Shown: positions 7,326 to 15,645 of the stretch, piece by piece
Layout of the letters: every line of letters starts with the position of its first letter
Numbering within the stretch: position 1 is the first letter of the stretch
From: Nocardioides marinus
GTDB taxonomy: Bacteria; Actinomycetota; Actinomycetes; Propionibacteriales; Nocardioidaceae
Length of the DNA stretch: 64,000 nucleotides
Reading direction: 5' to 3'
Assembly: GCF_013408145.1 (NCBI RefSeq)
Contig: NZ_JACBZI010000001.1
Coordinates: 3,486,001 to 3,550,000 of the forward strand
Position numbers and translations under genes: made by a program
Notes under the pieces: model-generated
What the model was told of the DNA's origin: nothing
What the model saw: only the letters and a program-made list of their open reading frames with translations
Databases searched by the model: none

Positions 7326-8470
7326 GAGGTTCGCGTCTCCACCTCGACGCGGCGCCCCTCGGCGGAGGACTGCAGGCCGGCCTCGACGAGCTCGAGCCCA
7401 CGGACCGCCGACATGAAGTCGTAGGGGTGCGGACGACCCGCGACCACGTCGCGCAGGTACTCCTCCCACTGCGCGCGGAAGCCGTTGCCGAACTCCTGGT
7501 TGTCGGGGACCTCGTCCCACTGGGAGCGGAAGTCCTGGTCGGTGGGCAGGTCGGGGTTCCACACCGGCTTCGGCGTGCGCACCCTCGGCTGGACCCGGCA
7601 TCCGAACAGCCCGGCCACGGCCGATCCGTGGGTGCCGTCGACCTGGAACTCCACGAGCTCCTTGCGCTCCACGCGCACCGCCCACGACGAGTTCATCTGC
7701 ACGATCGTGTCGCCGATCTCGAAGATCGCGTACGCCGCGTCGTCGGCGGTCGCGTCGTAGCGCTCACCCCGCTCGTCCCAGCGCTCCGGGATGTGGGTCA
7801 CGGCCTTGGCGATCACCGAGTCGACCCGCCCGAAGAGGTGCTCGAAGACGTAGTTCCAGTGGCAGAACATGTCGAGCACCATCCCGCCACCGTCGGCCGC
7901 GCGGTAGTTCCAGCTCGGGCGCTGGGCGGGGATCAGGTCGCCCTCGAACACCCAGTAGCCGAACTCGCCGCGGACGGAGAGGATCCGGCCGAAGAAGCCG
8001 CTGTCGACCAGTCGCTTGAGCTTGATCAGTCCGGGCAGGTAGATCTTGTCGTGGACCACGCCGTTGACGGTGCCGGCGGCGGCGCCGGCCTCGGCGATCT
8101 CCAGGCCCTCCTCGACGGTCTCGGCGAGCGGCTTCTCGGTGTAGACGTGCTTGCCGGCGGCCAGTGCCTTGAGGATCGCCTTCTTGCGCTCGGAGGTGAC
8201 CTGGGCGTCGAAGTAGATCGAGGCGGTGTCGTCTGCGAGCGCGCCGTCGAGGTCGGTGGTGAACTCGGCGATGTCGTGGCGGGCCGCGAGCTCGGCCAGC
8301 TTGTCGTGGTTGCGGCCCACGAGGATCGGCTCGACCTGGAGCCGGCTGCCGTCGGGCAGCTCGATGCCGCCCTCGTCGCGGATGGCCAGGATGCTGCGCA
8401 CGAGGTGCTGGCGGTAGCCCATCCGGCCGGTGATGCCGTTCATGATGATGCGTTGGGTGCGGACGCTCAT
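7322..8470 (-). CDS. Gfo/Idh/MocA family oxidoreductase
   Basis: The 382-residue protein has an N-terminal NAD(P)-binding domain and the signature EKPLAETVEEGLEIAE (residues ~120-135), whose Lys is the catalytic residue of the Gfo/Idh/MocA family. The C-terminal alpha/beta domain includes GGGMVLDMFCHWNYVFEHLFG, which holds the conserved His/Asp region. Members oxidise a hydroxyl group of sugars, inositols or anhydrosugars. The N-terminal phosphate loop is unusual (NGITGRMGYRQH). The ATG at 8470 lies 29 bp after the end of the ABC ATPase gene. Its position behind a full ABC importer and before DUF993 and a TIM-barrel isomerase suggests the first intracellular step on the imported compound. Confidence 0.9.
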   Translation of the reverse strand: MSVRTQRIIMNGITGRMGYRQHLVRSILAIRDEGGIELPDGSRLQVEPILVGRNHDKLAELAARHDIAEFTTDLDGALADDTASIYFDAQVTSERKKAILKALAAGKHVYTEKPLAETVEEGLEIAEAGAAAGTVNGVVHDKIYLPGLIKLKRLVDSGFFGRILSVRGEFGYWVFEGDLIPAQRPSWNYRAADGGGMVLDMFCHWNYVFEHLFGRVDSVIAKAVTHIPERWDERGERYDATADDAAYAIFEIGDTIVQMNSSWAVRVERKELVEFQVDGTHGSAVAGLFGCRVQPRVRTPKPVWNPDLPTDQDFRSQWDEVPDNQEFGNGFRAQWEEYLRDVVAGRPHPYDFMSAVRGLELVEAGLQSSAEGRRVEVETRTS

Positions 8471-8499
8471 GGGTCTGCTCTCTTCTCGGACGAAAGGGG

Positions 8500-9261
8500 T
8501 CAGGGTGTGGCGGCGGGTGCGGGCCGGCCGCCGAGGTACAGCTCGGCGAGCTGGGGGTCGGCGAGGAGCTCGGGAGCCGGGCCGGTGATGTGGACGGTTC
8601 CGAGGTCGAGGACGCAGCCGATGTCGGCCGTCTCAAGCGCCCGACGGGCGTTCTGCTCCACCAGCAGGACGGCGATGCCGGCGTCGCGCATGCGCACCAC
8701 CTGCTCGAACACCTTCGTGGTGGTCTTGGGATCCAGGCCCATGCTGGGCTCGTCCAGCAGCACGACCTTGGGGCTGACCATCAGCGACCGGGCGAACTCG
8801 ACCTGCTTCTGCTGGCCGCCCGACAGCGCGCCCGCAAGGGTGCCCCACCGCTCGGCCACCACGGGGAACAGGGTCTTGACGAAGTCGGCGCGCTCGGCGA
8901 TTAGGGCCTTGTCACGCACCGTGTAGGCGCCGAGTCCGACGTTCTCGGCGACCGTCATCTCCTTGAAGACCGAATGACCCTGGAGGACGTGCGAGAGGCC
9001 CGAGCGGATCATGTCCTGCGGCCCGTTGCGGGTGACGTCGACGCCATCGACGCGGATGCTGCCCGAACGCGGCGTGAGCATCCCGCTGGCCACCTTGAGC
9101 ACGGTGGACTTGCCGGCTCCGTTGGGGCCGACCAGGCACACGATGCTCGACGGCGGGACCTTCACCGTGAGCCCGCGCAGGACCAGAGCGGCGCGACCGT
9201 AGCCGGCCTCGATGTCGGTGAGCTCGAGGAGGTACTCGGGTGCGGGGGTGTCAGATGCCAA
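8500..9261 (-). CDS. LIV-type ABC transporter ATPase (LivF-like)
   Basis: This is a 253-residue ABC ATPase of the branched-chain-amino-acid (HAAT) type. Walker A is GPNGAGKST, the signature LSGGQQKQ, Walker B VVLLDEP, and the H-loop is replaced by Gln in LLVEQN as usual for LivF. The likely start is the TTG at 9261, which overlaps the end of the preceding ATPase gene by 11 bp; the open frame extends upstream without family-like sequence. It pairs with the LivG-like ATPase encoded just upstream. Substrate class is set by the binding protein, not by this subunit. Confidence 0.88.
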   Translation of the reverse strand: MASDTPAPEYLLELTDIEAGYGRAALVLRGLTVKVPPSSIVCLVGPNGAGKSTVLKVASGMLTPRSGSIRVDGVDVTRNGPQDMIRSGLSHVLQGHSVFKEMTVAENVGLGAYTVRDKALIAERADFVKTLFPVVAERWGTLAGALSGGQQKQVEFARSLMVSPKVVLLDEPSMGLDPKTTTKVFEQVVRMRDAGIAVLLVEQNARRALETADIGCVLDLGTVHITGPAPELLADPQLAELYLGGRPAPAATP

Positions 9262-10009
9262 GGTAGGCCTCCAGGACTCGCGGGTCGCTCTGCACCTCGG
9301 CAGGCGTCCCTTCGGCGATCGGTCGGCCACGGTCGAAGACGACGACGTGGTCGGACAGGCTCATCACCATGTCCATGTTGTGCTCGACGATCACGAACGT
9401 GCGGCCCTCGGCGTTGAGCTCGCGCACCAACGTCCCGATCCGGCCGATCAGCGCGGGGTTCACACCGCCGGCGGGCTCGTCGAGCATGATCGTCTCGGGA
9501 TCGGTCATCAGCACGCCGGCGAGCTCCAGCAGCTTCTGCTGCCCGTAGGAGATGTCCCGGGCCTCCGAGGCCTCCAGGTGGTCGATGCCCACCCGCCGCA
9601 GGAGCTCGCGGGCCTTGGCGATGTCGGCGGGGTTCCTGGCCCCGCGCAGCCGGTGGACCAGTCCCTCGGGGCGCACCCCGACGAGCATGTTCTCCAGCAC
9701 CGTCATCCGGGGGAAGACCCGGCACAGCTGGAAGCTGCGCCCGACCCCGGCCGCGGCGATGCGGTGCGGGGCACGCCCGGTGATGTCGTCGCCGCGATAG
9801 GTCACGGTGCCGGAGTCGGGCTTGATCATCCCGGTCACGCAGTTGAAGAACGTGGTCTTGCCCGAGCCGTTCGGCCCGATCAGCGCGTTGATCCTGCCGG
9901 GCCGGAAGGTGACGCTGGCGCCGTCGACGGCGTGCACGCCCCCGAAGGACTTGCGCAGCTCCACCGTCTCCAGGGAACGCACGGCAGCCGGTGCCGCGGT
10001 GGCACTCAT
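9251..10009 (-). CDS. LIV-type ABC transporter ATPase (LivG-like)
   Basis: The 252-residue ATPase has Walker A GPNGSGKTT, the LivG-type signature SYGQQKLLELA in place of LSGGQ, Walker B TIMLDEPAGGVNP and the H-loop IVEHNMD. These mark the larger ATPase of HAAT importers. The ATG at 10009 overlaps the permease stop as ATGA, which couples the two. The C-terminus reaches into the start of the second ATPase. The gene is in mid-operon. Confidence 0.92.
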   Translation of the reverse strand: MSATAAPAAVRSLETVELRKSFGGVHAVDGASVTFRPGRINALIGPNGSGKTTFFNCVTGMIKPDSGTVTYRGDDITGRAPHRIAAAGVGRSFQLCRVFPRMTVLENMLVGVRPEGLVHRLRGARNPADIAKARELLRRVGIDHLEASEARDISYGQQKLLELAGVLMTDPETIMLDEPAGGVNPALIGRIGTLVRELNAEGRTFVIVEHNMDMVMSLSDHVVVFDRGRPIAEGTPAEVQSDPRVLEAYLGI

Positions 10010-11121
10010 CGGACGACCTCCTCGGTCTCGCGGTCCTCGGCGGCACCGTCTGTGCCGCTGTCCTTCTCGATCGCGCGGTTGTGCTCGAGCAGCTCGGCCG
10101 CCGTCATCTCGCGGATCGAGGTGGCCCGGTCGGGCCGGAGCCTGTCCACCAGGGAGCCGAGCGCTGGCAGCACGCCGTCGGGCATGAACAGGACGACGAG
10201 GGCCAGCAGGAGGCCGAGCGCCACCAGGTGGAACTGCGTGTCGCCGTACTGGGCCTTGAAGTACTCCAGCGAGTAGCCGACGATCACGGCACCCACCACG
10301 GGCCCGAACAGGCTGCGGATGCCGCCGAGCAGTGACATCAGCACCATGTAGGAGCCGATCAGGATGGAGAACTGGAAGATGGGGTCGAGCGAGCCGAACC
10401 ACAGGGCGTACAGGCCGCCGGCCATCGCGGTGAAGAAGGCGGAGATCACGAAGACCGCGAGCTTGTAGGCGAAGGTGGGCACGCCCAGGGCCTGCGCCTT
10501 GTCCTCGTCCTCACGGATGGCCTTGAGCCCGGTGCCGAAGCGCGACCGGTCGATCGCCCACCACACCGCCAGCGCGACCACGACCAGCGCGACGTTGAGG
10601 TAGAAGAACCGCTCGTGCTGCTCAGGACGCAGCACGTCGTCGGCGAAGGGGCGCGGGACGCGGAGCCCGTTCGACCCACCGGTGAGCCCCGACCAGCTCT
10701 GGGAGACCAGCAGCAGGATGAGGACCAGCGAGATCGAGACGATCACGAACGAGGCGCCGCGCACACGCAACGAGGCCACGCCGATCGGGACGGCGATCAG
10801 GGCGACCGCGACCGCTGCCCCCACCAGCGCGAGCCAGGGGTTCCAGCCGGCGTCGATGATCAGCAGGGCGGTGCCGTAGCCACCCAGTCCCGAGTACGCC
10901 GCGTGCCCGAGCGAGATGTAGCCGGTGAACCCACCGACGAAGTTCCACCCGACGGCGAGTGCGGCGTAGCTGGCGATGACCACGCCCACCGAGAGGATGA
11001 AGGCGTCGGGTGCCATCCGTGGGAAGGCGAGGACCAGGACGGCCGCGACGACCAGGATCAGACCCCGGACGCCGAGGAGCGCGGTGTCGAACGCGCTGCG
11101 GGTGCTAGAAGCGCTGGGCAA
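10006..11121 (-). CDS. LIV-type ABC permease (LivM-like)
   Basis: This 371-residue membrane permease has about ten hydrophobic segments, including LGVRGLILVVAAVLVLAF near the start and the LivM motif GYISLGHAAYSGLGGYGTALL (given here by ends: GYISLGHA...YGTALL). The EAA-like loop is seen around GLKAIREDEDKAQALG. The C-terminal ~50 residues are charged and cytoplasmic, a little longer than usual. The start is probably the TTG at 11121, which overlaps the LivH-like gene by 17 bp; no ATG or GTG is available near it. It forms the translocation pore with the LivH-like subunit. Confidence 0.85.
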   Translation of the reverse strand: MPSASSTRSAFDTALLGVRGLILVVAAVLVLAFPRMAPDAFILSVGVVIASYAALAVGWNFVGGFTGYISLGHAAYSGLGGYGTALLIIDAGWNPWLALVGAAVAVALIAVPIGVASLRVRGASFVIVSISLVLILLLVSQSWSGLTGGSNGLRVPRPFADDVLRPEQHERFFYLNVALVVVALAVWWAIDRSRFGTGLKAIREDEDKAQALGVPTFAYKLAVFVISAFFTAMAGGLYALWFGSLDPIFQFSILIGSYMVLMSLLGGIRSLFGPVVGAVIVGYSLEYFKAQYGDTQFHLVALGLLLALVVLFMPDGVLPALGSLVDRLRPDRATSIREMTAAELLEHNRAIEKDSGTDGAAEDRETEEVVR

Positions 11122-11989
11122 GACGACCTCCGAAGAATCCTTGGGGGCGGACCATCAAGGTGGCGAACAGCGCGACGTAGAAGACCGTCTGCGCCCACGT
11201 GGTGCCGAGGGGGATCTGCAGCAGGCTCTGGGAGATCCCCAGGACCATCGCCGCGATCGCTGCGCCGGGGATGCTGCCCAGGCCGCCGACGACGATGATC
11301 GCCATGAGCGGTCCGATCCAGTGCCAGTGCAGGGACGGGTAGATGGTGGAGTCGAGCGAGAGCGCCGTGCCTCCGATCGCTGCCGTGGCCAGGCCGAGGC
11401 CGAAGCCGAAGCCCGCGATCCGATCGGTGTTGACCCCCAGCAGCCGCGCCGCCTCCGGGTGCTGGATGGTCGCTCGCAGGGCCTGGCCGAAGCGGGTCAG
11501 CTTCATCAACGCCCACAACCCGACCAGGGCGACGCCGGCCAGCGCGAAGGCGATCAGCTTCACGACGGCGATGTTGGCGCCGAGGACCTCGATGCTGCTG
11601 CTGGAGTAGTCGAGCTGGATGCGGCGCTGGGTGCCGGAGAAGACGTAGCCCAGCCCACCCTCGATGACCAGCGCGATCGCGAAGGTCAGGAGCACCGACA
11701 TCATCGTCAGCGACGCCGGGCGCAGCCGCGAGAGCAGCAGCCGCTGCATGACGTAGCCGATCACGAAGAACAGCGGCACGGTGACCAGCAGCGAGACCAG
11801 CGGGTCGATGCCCGTCTCGCCCTGGAACCACCAGGCGAGGTAGGCGGCAAGGATCAAGAAGGCCGAGTGGGCGATCATCACCACCCGCATGACCCCGAAG
11901 TACAGGGTCAGGCCCGCGGCCAGCAGTGCGTAGAGACCGCCGAGCAGCACCCCCAGGATGAGGCTCTGCAGGAGGAGGGAACCGGACAC
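11105..11989 (-). CDS. LIV-type ABC permease (LivH-like)
   Basis: The 294-residue permease has eight or so membrane segments and the family motifs LLGGLYALLAAGLTLYFGVM near the N-terminus, LRATIQHPEAARLLGVN in the coupling loop, and AIIVVGGLGSIPGAAIAAM near the C-terminus. The GTG at 11989 lies 6 bp after the binding-protein stop. With the LivM-like partner it builds the importer pore. The whole transporter is present and intact in one operon. Confidence 0.92.
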   Translation of the reverse strand: MSGSLLLQSLILGVLLGGLYALLAAGLTLYFGVMRVVMIAHSAFLILAAYLAWWFQGETGIDPLVSLLVTVPLFFVIGYVMQRLLLSRLRPASLTMMSVLLTFAIALVIEGGLGYVFSGTQRRIQLDYSSSSIEVLGANIAVVKLIAFALAGVALVGLWALMKLTRFGQALRATIQHPEAARLLGVNTDRIAGFGFGLGLATAAIGGTALSLDSTIYPSLHWHWIGPLMAIIVVGGLGSIPGAAIAAMVLGISQSLLQIPLGTTWAQTVFYVALFATLMVRPQGFFGGRLAQRF

Positions 11990-11995
11990 CTCAGG

Positions 11996-13231
11996 TCACC
12001 AGGCCGGCTTGACGGTGATGAGCTCCGCCTCGGCCTGGTCCTCGGGCAGCACGATCCGGATCTCGCCGTCGACGTACTGCTGGATCAGGTGGGCGCTCTC
12101 CGGCCTGCCCTGTGCGTCCCAGCTCAGCGGCCCGACGACGGTGTCGACGGTGGCGTCGCGCAGGTGGTCGATCAGCTGCTGCTGGCACTCCTGCGACGGG
12201 TCGGCGCACCCGACCGCCTCCACGGCAGCAGCCACGACCTCGCCGGTGGTCCAGGCGTTGGCCTCGTCCTCCGACGGCGGGTTCCCGAACATGTCGGTGT
12301 AGAACTCCACGAACGCCTGGTTCTCCGGGTACGACGCCTCAGGCGTGTAGCCGGTCGGCGAGAGGATGCCCTCGGTCTTCGAGCCGATCGCCTTCGGGAA
12401 CTCCGGGTTGGTCGGCGCGGTGGAGAAGGCCGCCATCTCGGGCTGGAAGTCCAGCTGCTGCAGCGCGACGATCAGGTTCACGGCGTCCTGGTACTGCGTG
12501 CCGCCGACCACGATGTCGGCCTTGGTGTCGGCGATCTTGGCGGCGATGGAGCTGAAGTCGGTGGTGTTGGGCGGGTAGACCTCGTCGGCGACGGTCTTGA
12601 TGCCGGCCGCCTCGAGCTTCCCCTTGAGGCCGTAGGCGGTGCCCTGCGCGAACGGGTCGTCCATCGTGGCGTACGCGGCCGTCTCAGGACGCTCGGACTC
12701 GGGCATCGCGATGATCGCCTCGGCGAGCAGGTTGTAGTGGTCGTCGGCGATGGCCGGCGCTGCGTAGAAGAGGTTCTCGAACCCCTGGGTGAAGACCTCC
12801 TCCGCTGCGCCGGCCGGCTCGACGAAGAGGAATCCGTAGTCCTCGGCGACCTGGGCGGCGGGCACCACGAGGCGGGTGGAGAACGGACCGAAGACGAGGT
12901 CGACGCCGTCCTGGTTGATCAGCTTCTCGTAGTCCGAGGCGACCCGGTCAGCGCTCGACTGGTCGTCGAGGATCTCGAGCCTGACCTGCTTGCCCAGGAG
13001 GCCCCCGTTCTCGTTGACGTAGGCGGCCCAGGCCTCGTAGCCGCGCTGGACGCCCTTGCCCGGCTCGCTGAAGTCGCCGGTGAGCGGCAGCGAGACGCCG
13101 ATGACGATCTCGTCGTCGCCCTCGCCGCTCGCTGTGTCCGAGCCCAGCCCGCAGGCACCGAGAGTGGTGGCCAGAGCCAGGCAGGCGGTGGCGGCGAAGG
13201 CGCCGCGTCGCGACGTCCGGTTGCGGATCAT
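11996..13231 (-). CDS. LIV-type ABC substrate-binding lipoprotein
   Basis: The 411-residue protein has a twin-basic N-terminus, a hydrophobic segment and the lipobox LGAC, so it is exported and lipid-anchored. The mature part is a periplasmic-binding-protein type I fold: EIVIGVSLPLTGDF begins the domain, VFGPFSTRLVVPAAQVAEDY follows, and TGEVVAAAVEAVG closes it. Such proteins bind amino acids, amides, urea or aromatic acids, and more rarely polyols. It is the first gene of the eight-gene operon, 20 bp from a tandem LacI-type operator. Regulation by a LacI protein and the sugar-type enzymes downstream make a carbohydrate-like ligand likely; that is inference. Confidence 0.92.
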   Translation of the reverse strand: MIRNRTSRRGAFAATACLALATTLGACGLGSDTASGEGDDEIVIGVSLPLTGDFSEPGKGVQRGYEAWAAYVNENGGLLGKQVRLEILDDQSSADRVASDYEKLINQDGVDLVFGPFSTRLVVPAAQVAEDYGFLFVEPAGAAEEVFTQGFENLFYAAPAIADDHYNLLAEAIIAMPESERPETAAYATMDDPFAQGTAYGLKGKLEAAGIKTVADEVYPPNTTDFSSIAAKIADTKADIVVGGTQYQDAVNLIVALQQLDFQPEMAAFSTAPTNPEFPKAIGSKTEGILSPTGYTPEASYPENQAFVEFYTDMFGNPPSEDEANAWTTGEVVAAAVEAVGCADPSQECQQQLIDHLRDATVDTVVGPLSWDAQGRPESAHLIQQYVDGEIRIVLPEDQAEAELITVKPAW

Positions 13232-13251
13232 CCGATGCTCCTCAAGTTGTT

Positions 13252-13275
13252 GTAAGCGCTTACGTAAGCGGTTAC
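13252..13275. promoter_or_regulatory. two abutting LacI-type operators
   Basis: GTAAGCGCTTAC (13252-13263) is a perfect 12-bp palindrome. It is followed without a gap by GTAAGCGGTTAC (13264-13275), which differs from a palindrome by one central pair. The junction GCTTACGTAAGC is a third perfect palindrome. The central CG and flanking TAAGC/GCTTA fit LacI/GalR-family sites. They lie between the binding-protein gene and the divergent LacI gene, so the regulator should control both. Confidence 0.8.
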
Positions 13276-13353
13276 CGTGAAACTACACACATCCCCTACG
13301 CTGTGGCAACCATCACAGCCGATCCCTTTCCATCGATCTTCGACAGGACGTCG

Positions 13354-14385
13354 ATGAAGCCGCAGACCACCCGTCCCCGCCTGATCGACGTCGCTGACGC
13401 CGCCGGGGTCTCCATCGCCACCGCCTCGCGCGCACTGTCCGGCACCCCCGGTGTCAGCGAGTCCCTCGCCCAACGGGTCAGGGCGACGGCCGCGGAGCTC
13501 GGGTACGCCGCCAACCTGCACGCGCGGTCCCTCGCGAGTGGCTCCACCTCCACGATCGGCCTGGTCGTGCACGAGATCGGGGACCCCTACTTCTCCGAGA
13601 TCGCCAGTGGGGTCCTGCGCATCGCCGCCGACCAGGGACGCACCGTCCAGATCTGCCACACCGGCCGCGACCCACAGGTGGAGCTGCAACAGATCAGGAG
13701 CATGGTCGCCAGCCGCGTCGGCGCGATCGTGGTGGCCGGGTCCGGCTTCGTCGACCCCAGCATCGAGCTGCCCGCGCGCCGGGAGCTCGAGGTCTTCTCC
13801 GACGCGGGCGGCCGGGTCGCGGTCATCGGCCGCCACCACCTGGGGGTCGACGCCGTGCTGCCCGCCAACGTCGAGGGGGGGCGTGCGGTCGCCGAGCACG
13901 TGCTCGGCCTGGGCCACCGACGTATCGCCGTCCTGACCGGGTCGACCGGTCTCACCACCGTCGCCGACCGGCTCGACGGCATCCGGGAGGCTCTGGGCGC
14001 AGCCGGTGTCGCGGTGGCCGACGTCCCGGTCATCGAGGAGGCGTTCACGCGTGCCGGGGGACGTGCCGGCGCGCGTCGGGTGCTGGAGTCCCACCCCCGC
14101 ACCACCGCCGTGATCGCACTCAACGACGACATGGCGATCGGTTGCCTGTCCGAGCTGCGTACCGCCGGTGTCACGGTGCCGACCCAGATCTCGGTGACCG
14201 GGTTCGACGACGTGGCCGTCGCAGGCGACCTGTCACCGGCGCTCACGACGGTACGCCTGCCCATGGTCGAGATGGGGGCGCGCGCGGTCGGACTCACGCT
14301 CAAGGAGCCGGGCAAACGCCCCCGGCGCCTTCGGGTGCCGGCCGAGCTCGTCGTGCGTGACTCCACCGGGCCGGCCCCCGCATGA
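13354..14385 (+). CDS. LacI-family transcriptional regulator
   Basis: The 343-residue protein has the LacI helix-turn-helix and hinge at its N-terminus (LIDVADAAGVSIATASRALS) and a periplasmic-binding-like effector domain (TIGLVVHEIGDPYFSEIASG, then AVIALNDDMAIGCLSELR and ISVTGFDDVAVAGDLSPALT). The ATG at 13354 is chosen because the HTH then begins about ten residues in, as usual; a GTG at 13303 would add 17 residues with no support. It is divergent from the ABC operon across tandem operators and overlaps the glycerate kinase gene as ATGA. The effector is probably the transported compound or an early intermediate. Confidence 0.93.
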   Translation: MKPQTTRPRLIDVADAAGVSIATASRALSGTPGVSESLAQRVRATAAELGYAANLHARSLASGSTSTIGLVVHEIGDPYFSEIASGVLRIAADQGRTVQICHTGRDPQVELQQIRSMVASRVGAIVVAGSGFVDPSIELPARRELEVFSDAGGRVAVIGRHHLGVDAVLPANVEGGRAVAEHVLGLGHRRIAVLTGSTGLTTVADRLDGIREALGAAGVAVADVPVIEEAFTRAGGRAGARRVLESHPRTTAVIALNDDMAIGCLSELRTAGVTVPTQISVTGFDDVAVAGDLSPALTTVRLPMVEMGARAVGLTLKEPGKRPRRLRVPAELVVRDSTGPAPA

Positions 14386-15512
14386 AGGTGGTGGTGGCCG
14401 CCGACAAGTTCAAGGGCTCCCTCACCGCCCGTGAGGTCGCGGACGCCCTGCGCGCGGGGGTGTCCCGCACCGCACCCACGGCCCGTGTGGTCCGTGTCCC
14501 GGTGGCCGACGGCGGGGACGGGACCCTCGAAGCGGCGCTGTCCGCGGGGTTCGAGCGGCGACCGGTCACGGTGGCGGGGCCCACCGGCGACCCCGTCGAC
14601 ACGGCGTACGCCCGGCGCGGCGACACCGCCGTGGTCGAGCTCGCCGACGCCTCGGGGTTGCTGCGTCTCCCCGGACCACCTGCGCCGTGGGCCGCCGACA
14701 CGTCGGGCACGGGCCAGGTGCTCGCCACCGCGATCGAGGACGGCTGCAGGCAGGTCGTCCTCGGTGTCGGCGGTAGCTGCTCCACGGACGGCGGCGCCGG
14801 TCTCGTCACCGCACTCGGTGCTCAGCTCCTCGACGCCGACGGCGAGCCCATCGCCCCCGGCGCCACCGGCCTCCGCGCCGTCCACCGCCTCGACCTCACC
14901 GCGTTGCGCACACGGCTCGCGGGCGTGAGCGTCGTCCTGGCCTGCGACGTCGACAACCCCCTCCTCGGACCCGGTGGCGCCGCCGCCGTCTACGGCCCCC
15001 AGAAAGGCGCCGGCCCCGACGACGTGCCGCTGCTCGAGACGGCACTGGCGGGCTGGGCCGACCTCGTGGCGCGCGTGACCGGCCGGGACCTGCGCGACGC
15101 CCCCGGCGCGGGCGCCGCCGGCGGCGCCGGCTTCGCCGCCCTGGCGCTCCTCGGCGCCGAGCTGTGCTCCGGGGTCCGGACGGTCCTGGACCTCGTGGGC
15201 TTCGACGACGTCGTACGGTCCGCGGACCTCGTGGTGACCGGCGAGGGCTCCCTGGACGAGCAGAGCCTGCGCGGCAAGGCCCCCATCGGCGTGGTCACTG
15301 CCGCCACGCGACTGGGGATCCCCGTGGTGGGGGTGTGTGGACGGACCACGCTCGACGCCGCCACCCTCGCGGAAGCCGGTTTCCGCCGCGTCTGGTCCCT
15401 CGCCGACCACGAGCCCGACCCAGCCGTCTCCATGCGCGATGCCGCACGACTGCTCACCGCCGTCGGGGCCGACCTCGGCCACCACCTGCACCAGCTCGCG
15501 CCCACCCGCTGA
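14382..15512 (+). CDS. glycerate kinase
   Basis: The 376-residue protein belongs to the GarK/GlxK glycerate kinase family. It starts with the diagnostic VVVAADKFKGSLTAREVADA and has LGVGGSCSTDGGAGLVTALG, GAAGGAGFAALALLGA and VVTGEGSLDEQSLRGKAP in the expected order. It phosphorylates D-glycerate with ATP (2- or 3-phosphoglycerate according to subtype) and feeds lower glycolysis. It is translationally coupled to the LacI regulator. In this locus it suggests that the imported compound is broken down to glycerate or to a tartronate semialdehyde/hydroxypyruvate precursor. Length is normal. Confidence 0.93.
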   Translation: MKVVVAADKFKGSLTAREVADALRAGVSRTAPTARVVRVPVADGGDGTLEAALSAGFERRPVTVAGPTGDPVDTAYARRGDTAVVELADASGLLRLPGPPAPWAADTSGTGQVLATAIEDGCRQVVLGVGGSCSTDGGAGLVTALGAQLLDADGEPIAPGATGLRAVHRLDLTALRTRLAGVSVVLACDVDNPLLGPGGAAAVYGPQKGAGPDDVPLLETALAGWADLVARVTGRDLRDAPGAGAAGGAGFAALALLGAELCSGVRTVLDLVGFDDVVRSADLVVTGEGSLDEQSLRGKAPIGVVTAATRLGIPVVGVCGRTTLDAATLAEAGFRRVWSLADHEPDPAVSMRDAARLLTAVGADLGHHLHQLAPTR

Positions 15513-15536
15513 CGACCAGGGGGCCGGGGCGTCGGG

Positions 15537-15624
15537 AAGGTCTGACCGATGTCGGTCAGACCTTCGCCCTCGCGGTCGAACCTTCGACCGCACAACGCAA
15601 GGTCTGACCGACGTCAGTCAGACC
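15537..15624 (+). repeat. 88-bp triple-palindrome repeat, copy 1
   Basis: Three palindromes stand in a row: a 13-bp stem AAGGTCTGACCGA with TCGGTCAGACCTT (15537-15564), a 9-bp stem GCGGTCGAA with TTCGACCGC, and GGTCTGACCGACGTCAGTCAGACC (15601-15624). An 88-bp relative lies at 32756-32843 with the same architecture and an identical centre. It occupies the convergent gap between the glycerate kinase and P450 genes and may also act as a terminator. Confidence 0.85.
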
Positions 15625-15645
15625 TCACACACCCCCCGGCGACCC

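Noticed and set aside
13303..13353. GTG start for the LacI regulator at 13303
   Set aside because: It adds residues before the helix-turn-helix that the family lacks, and would start close to the operator region.
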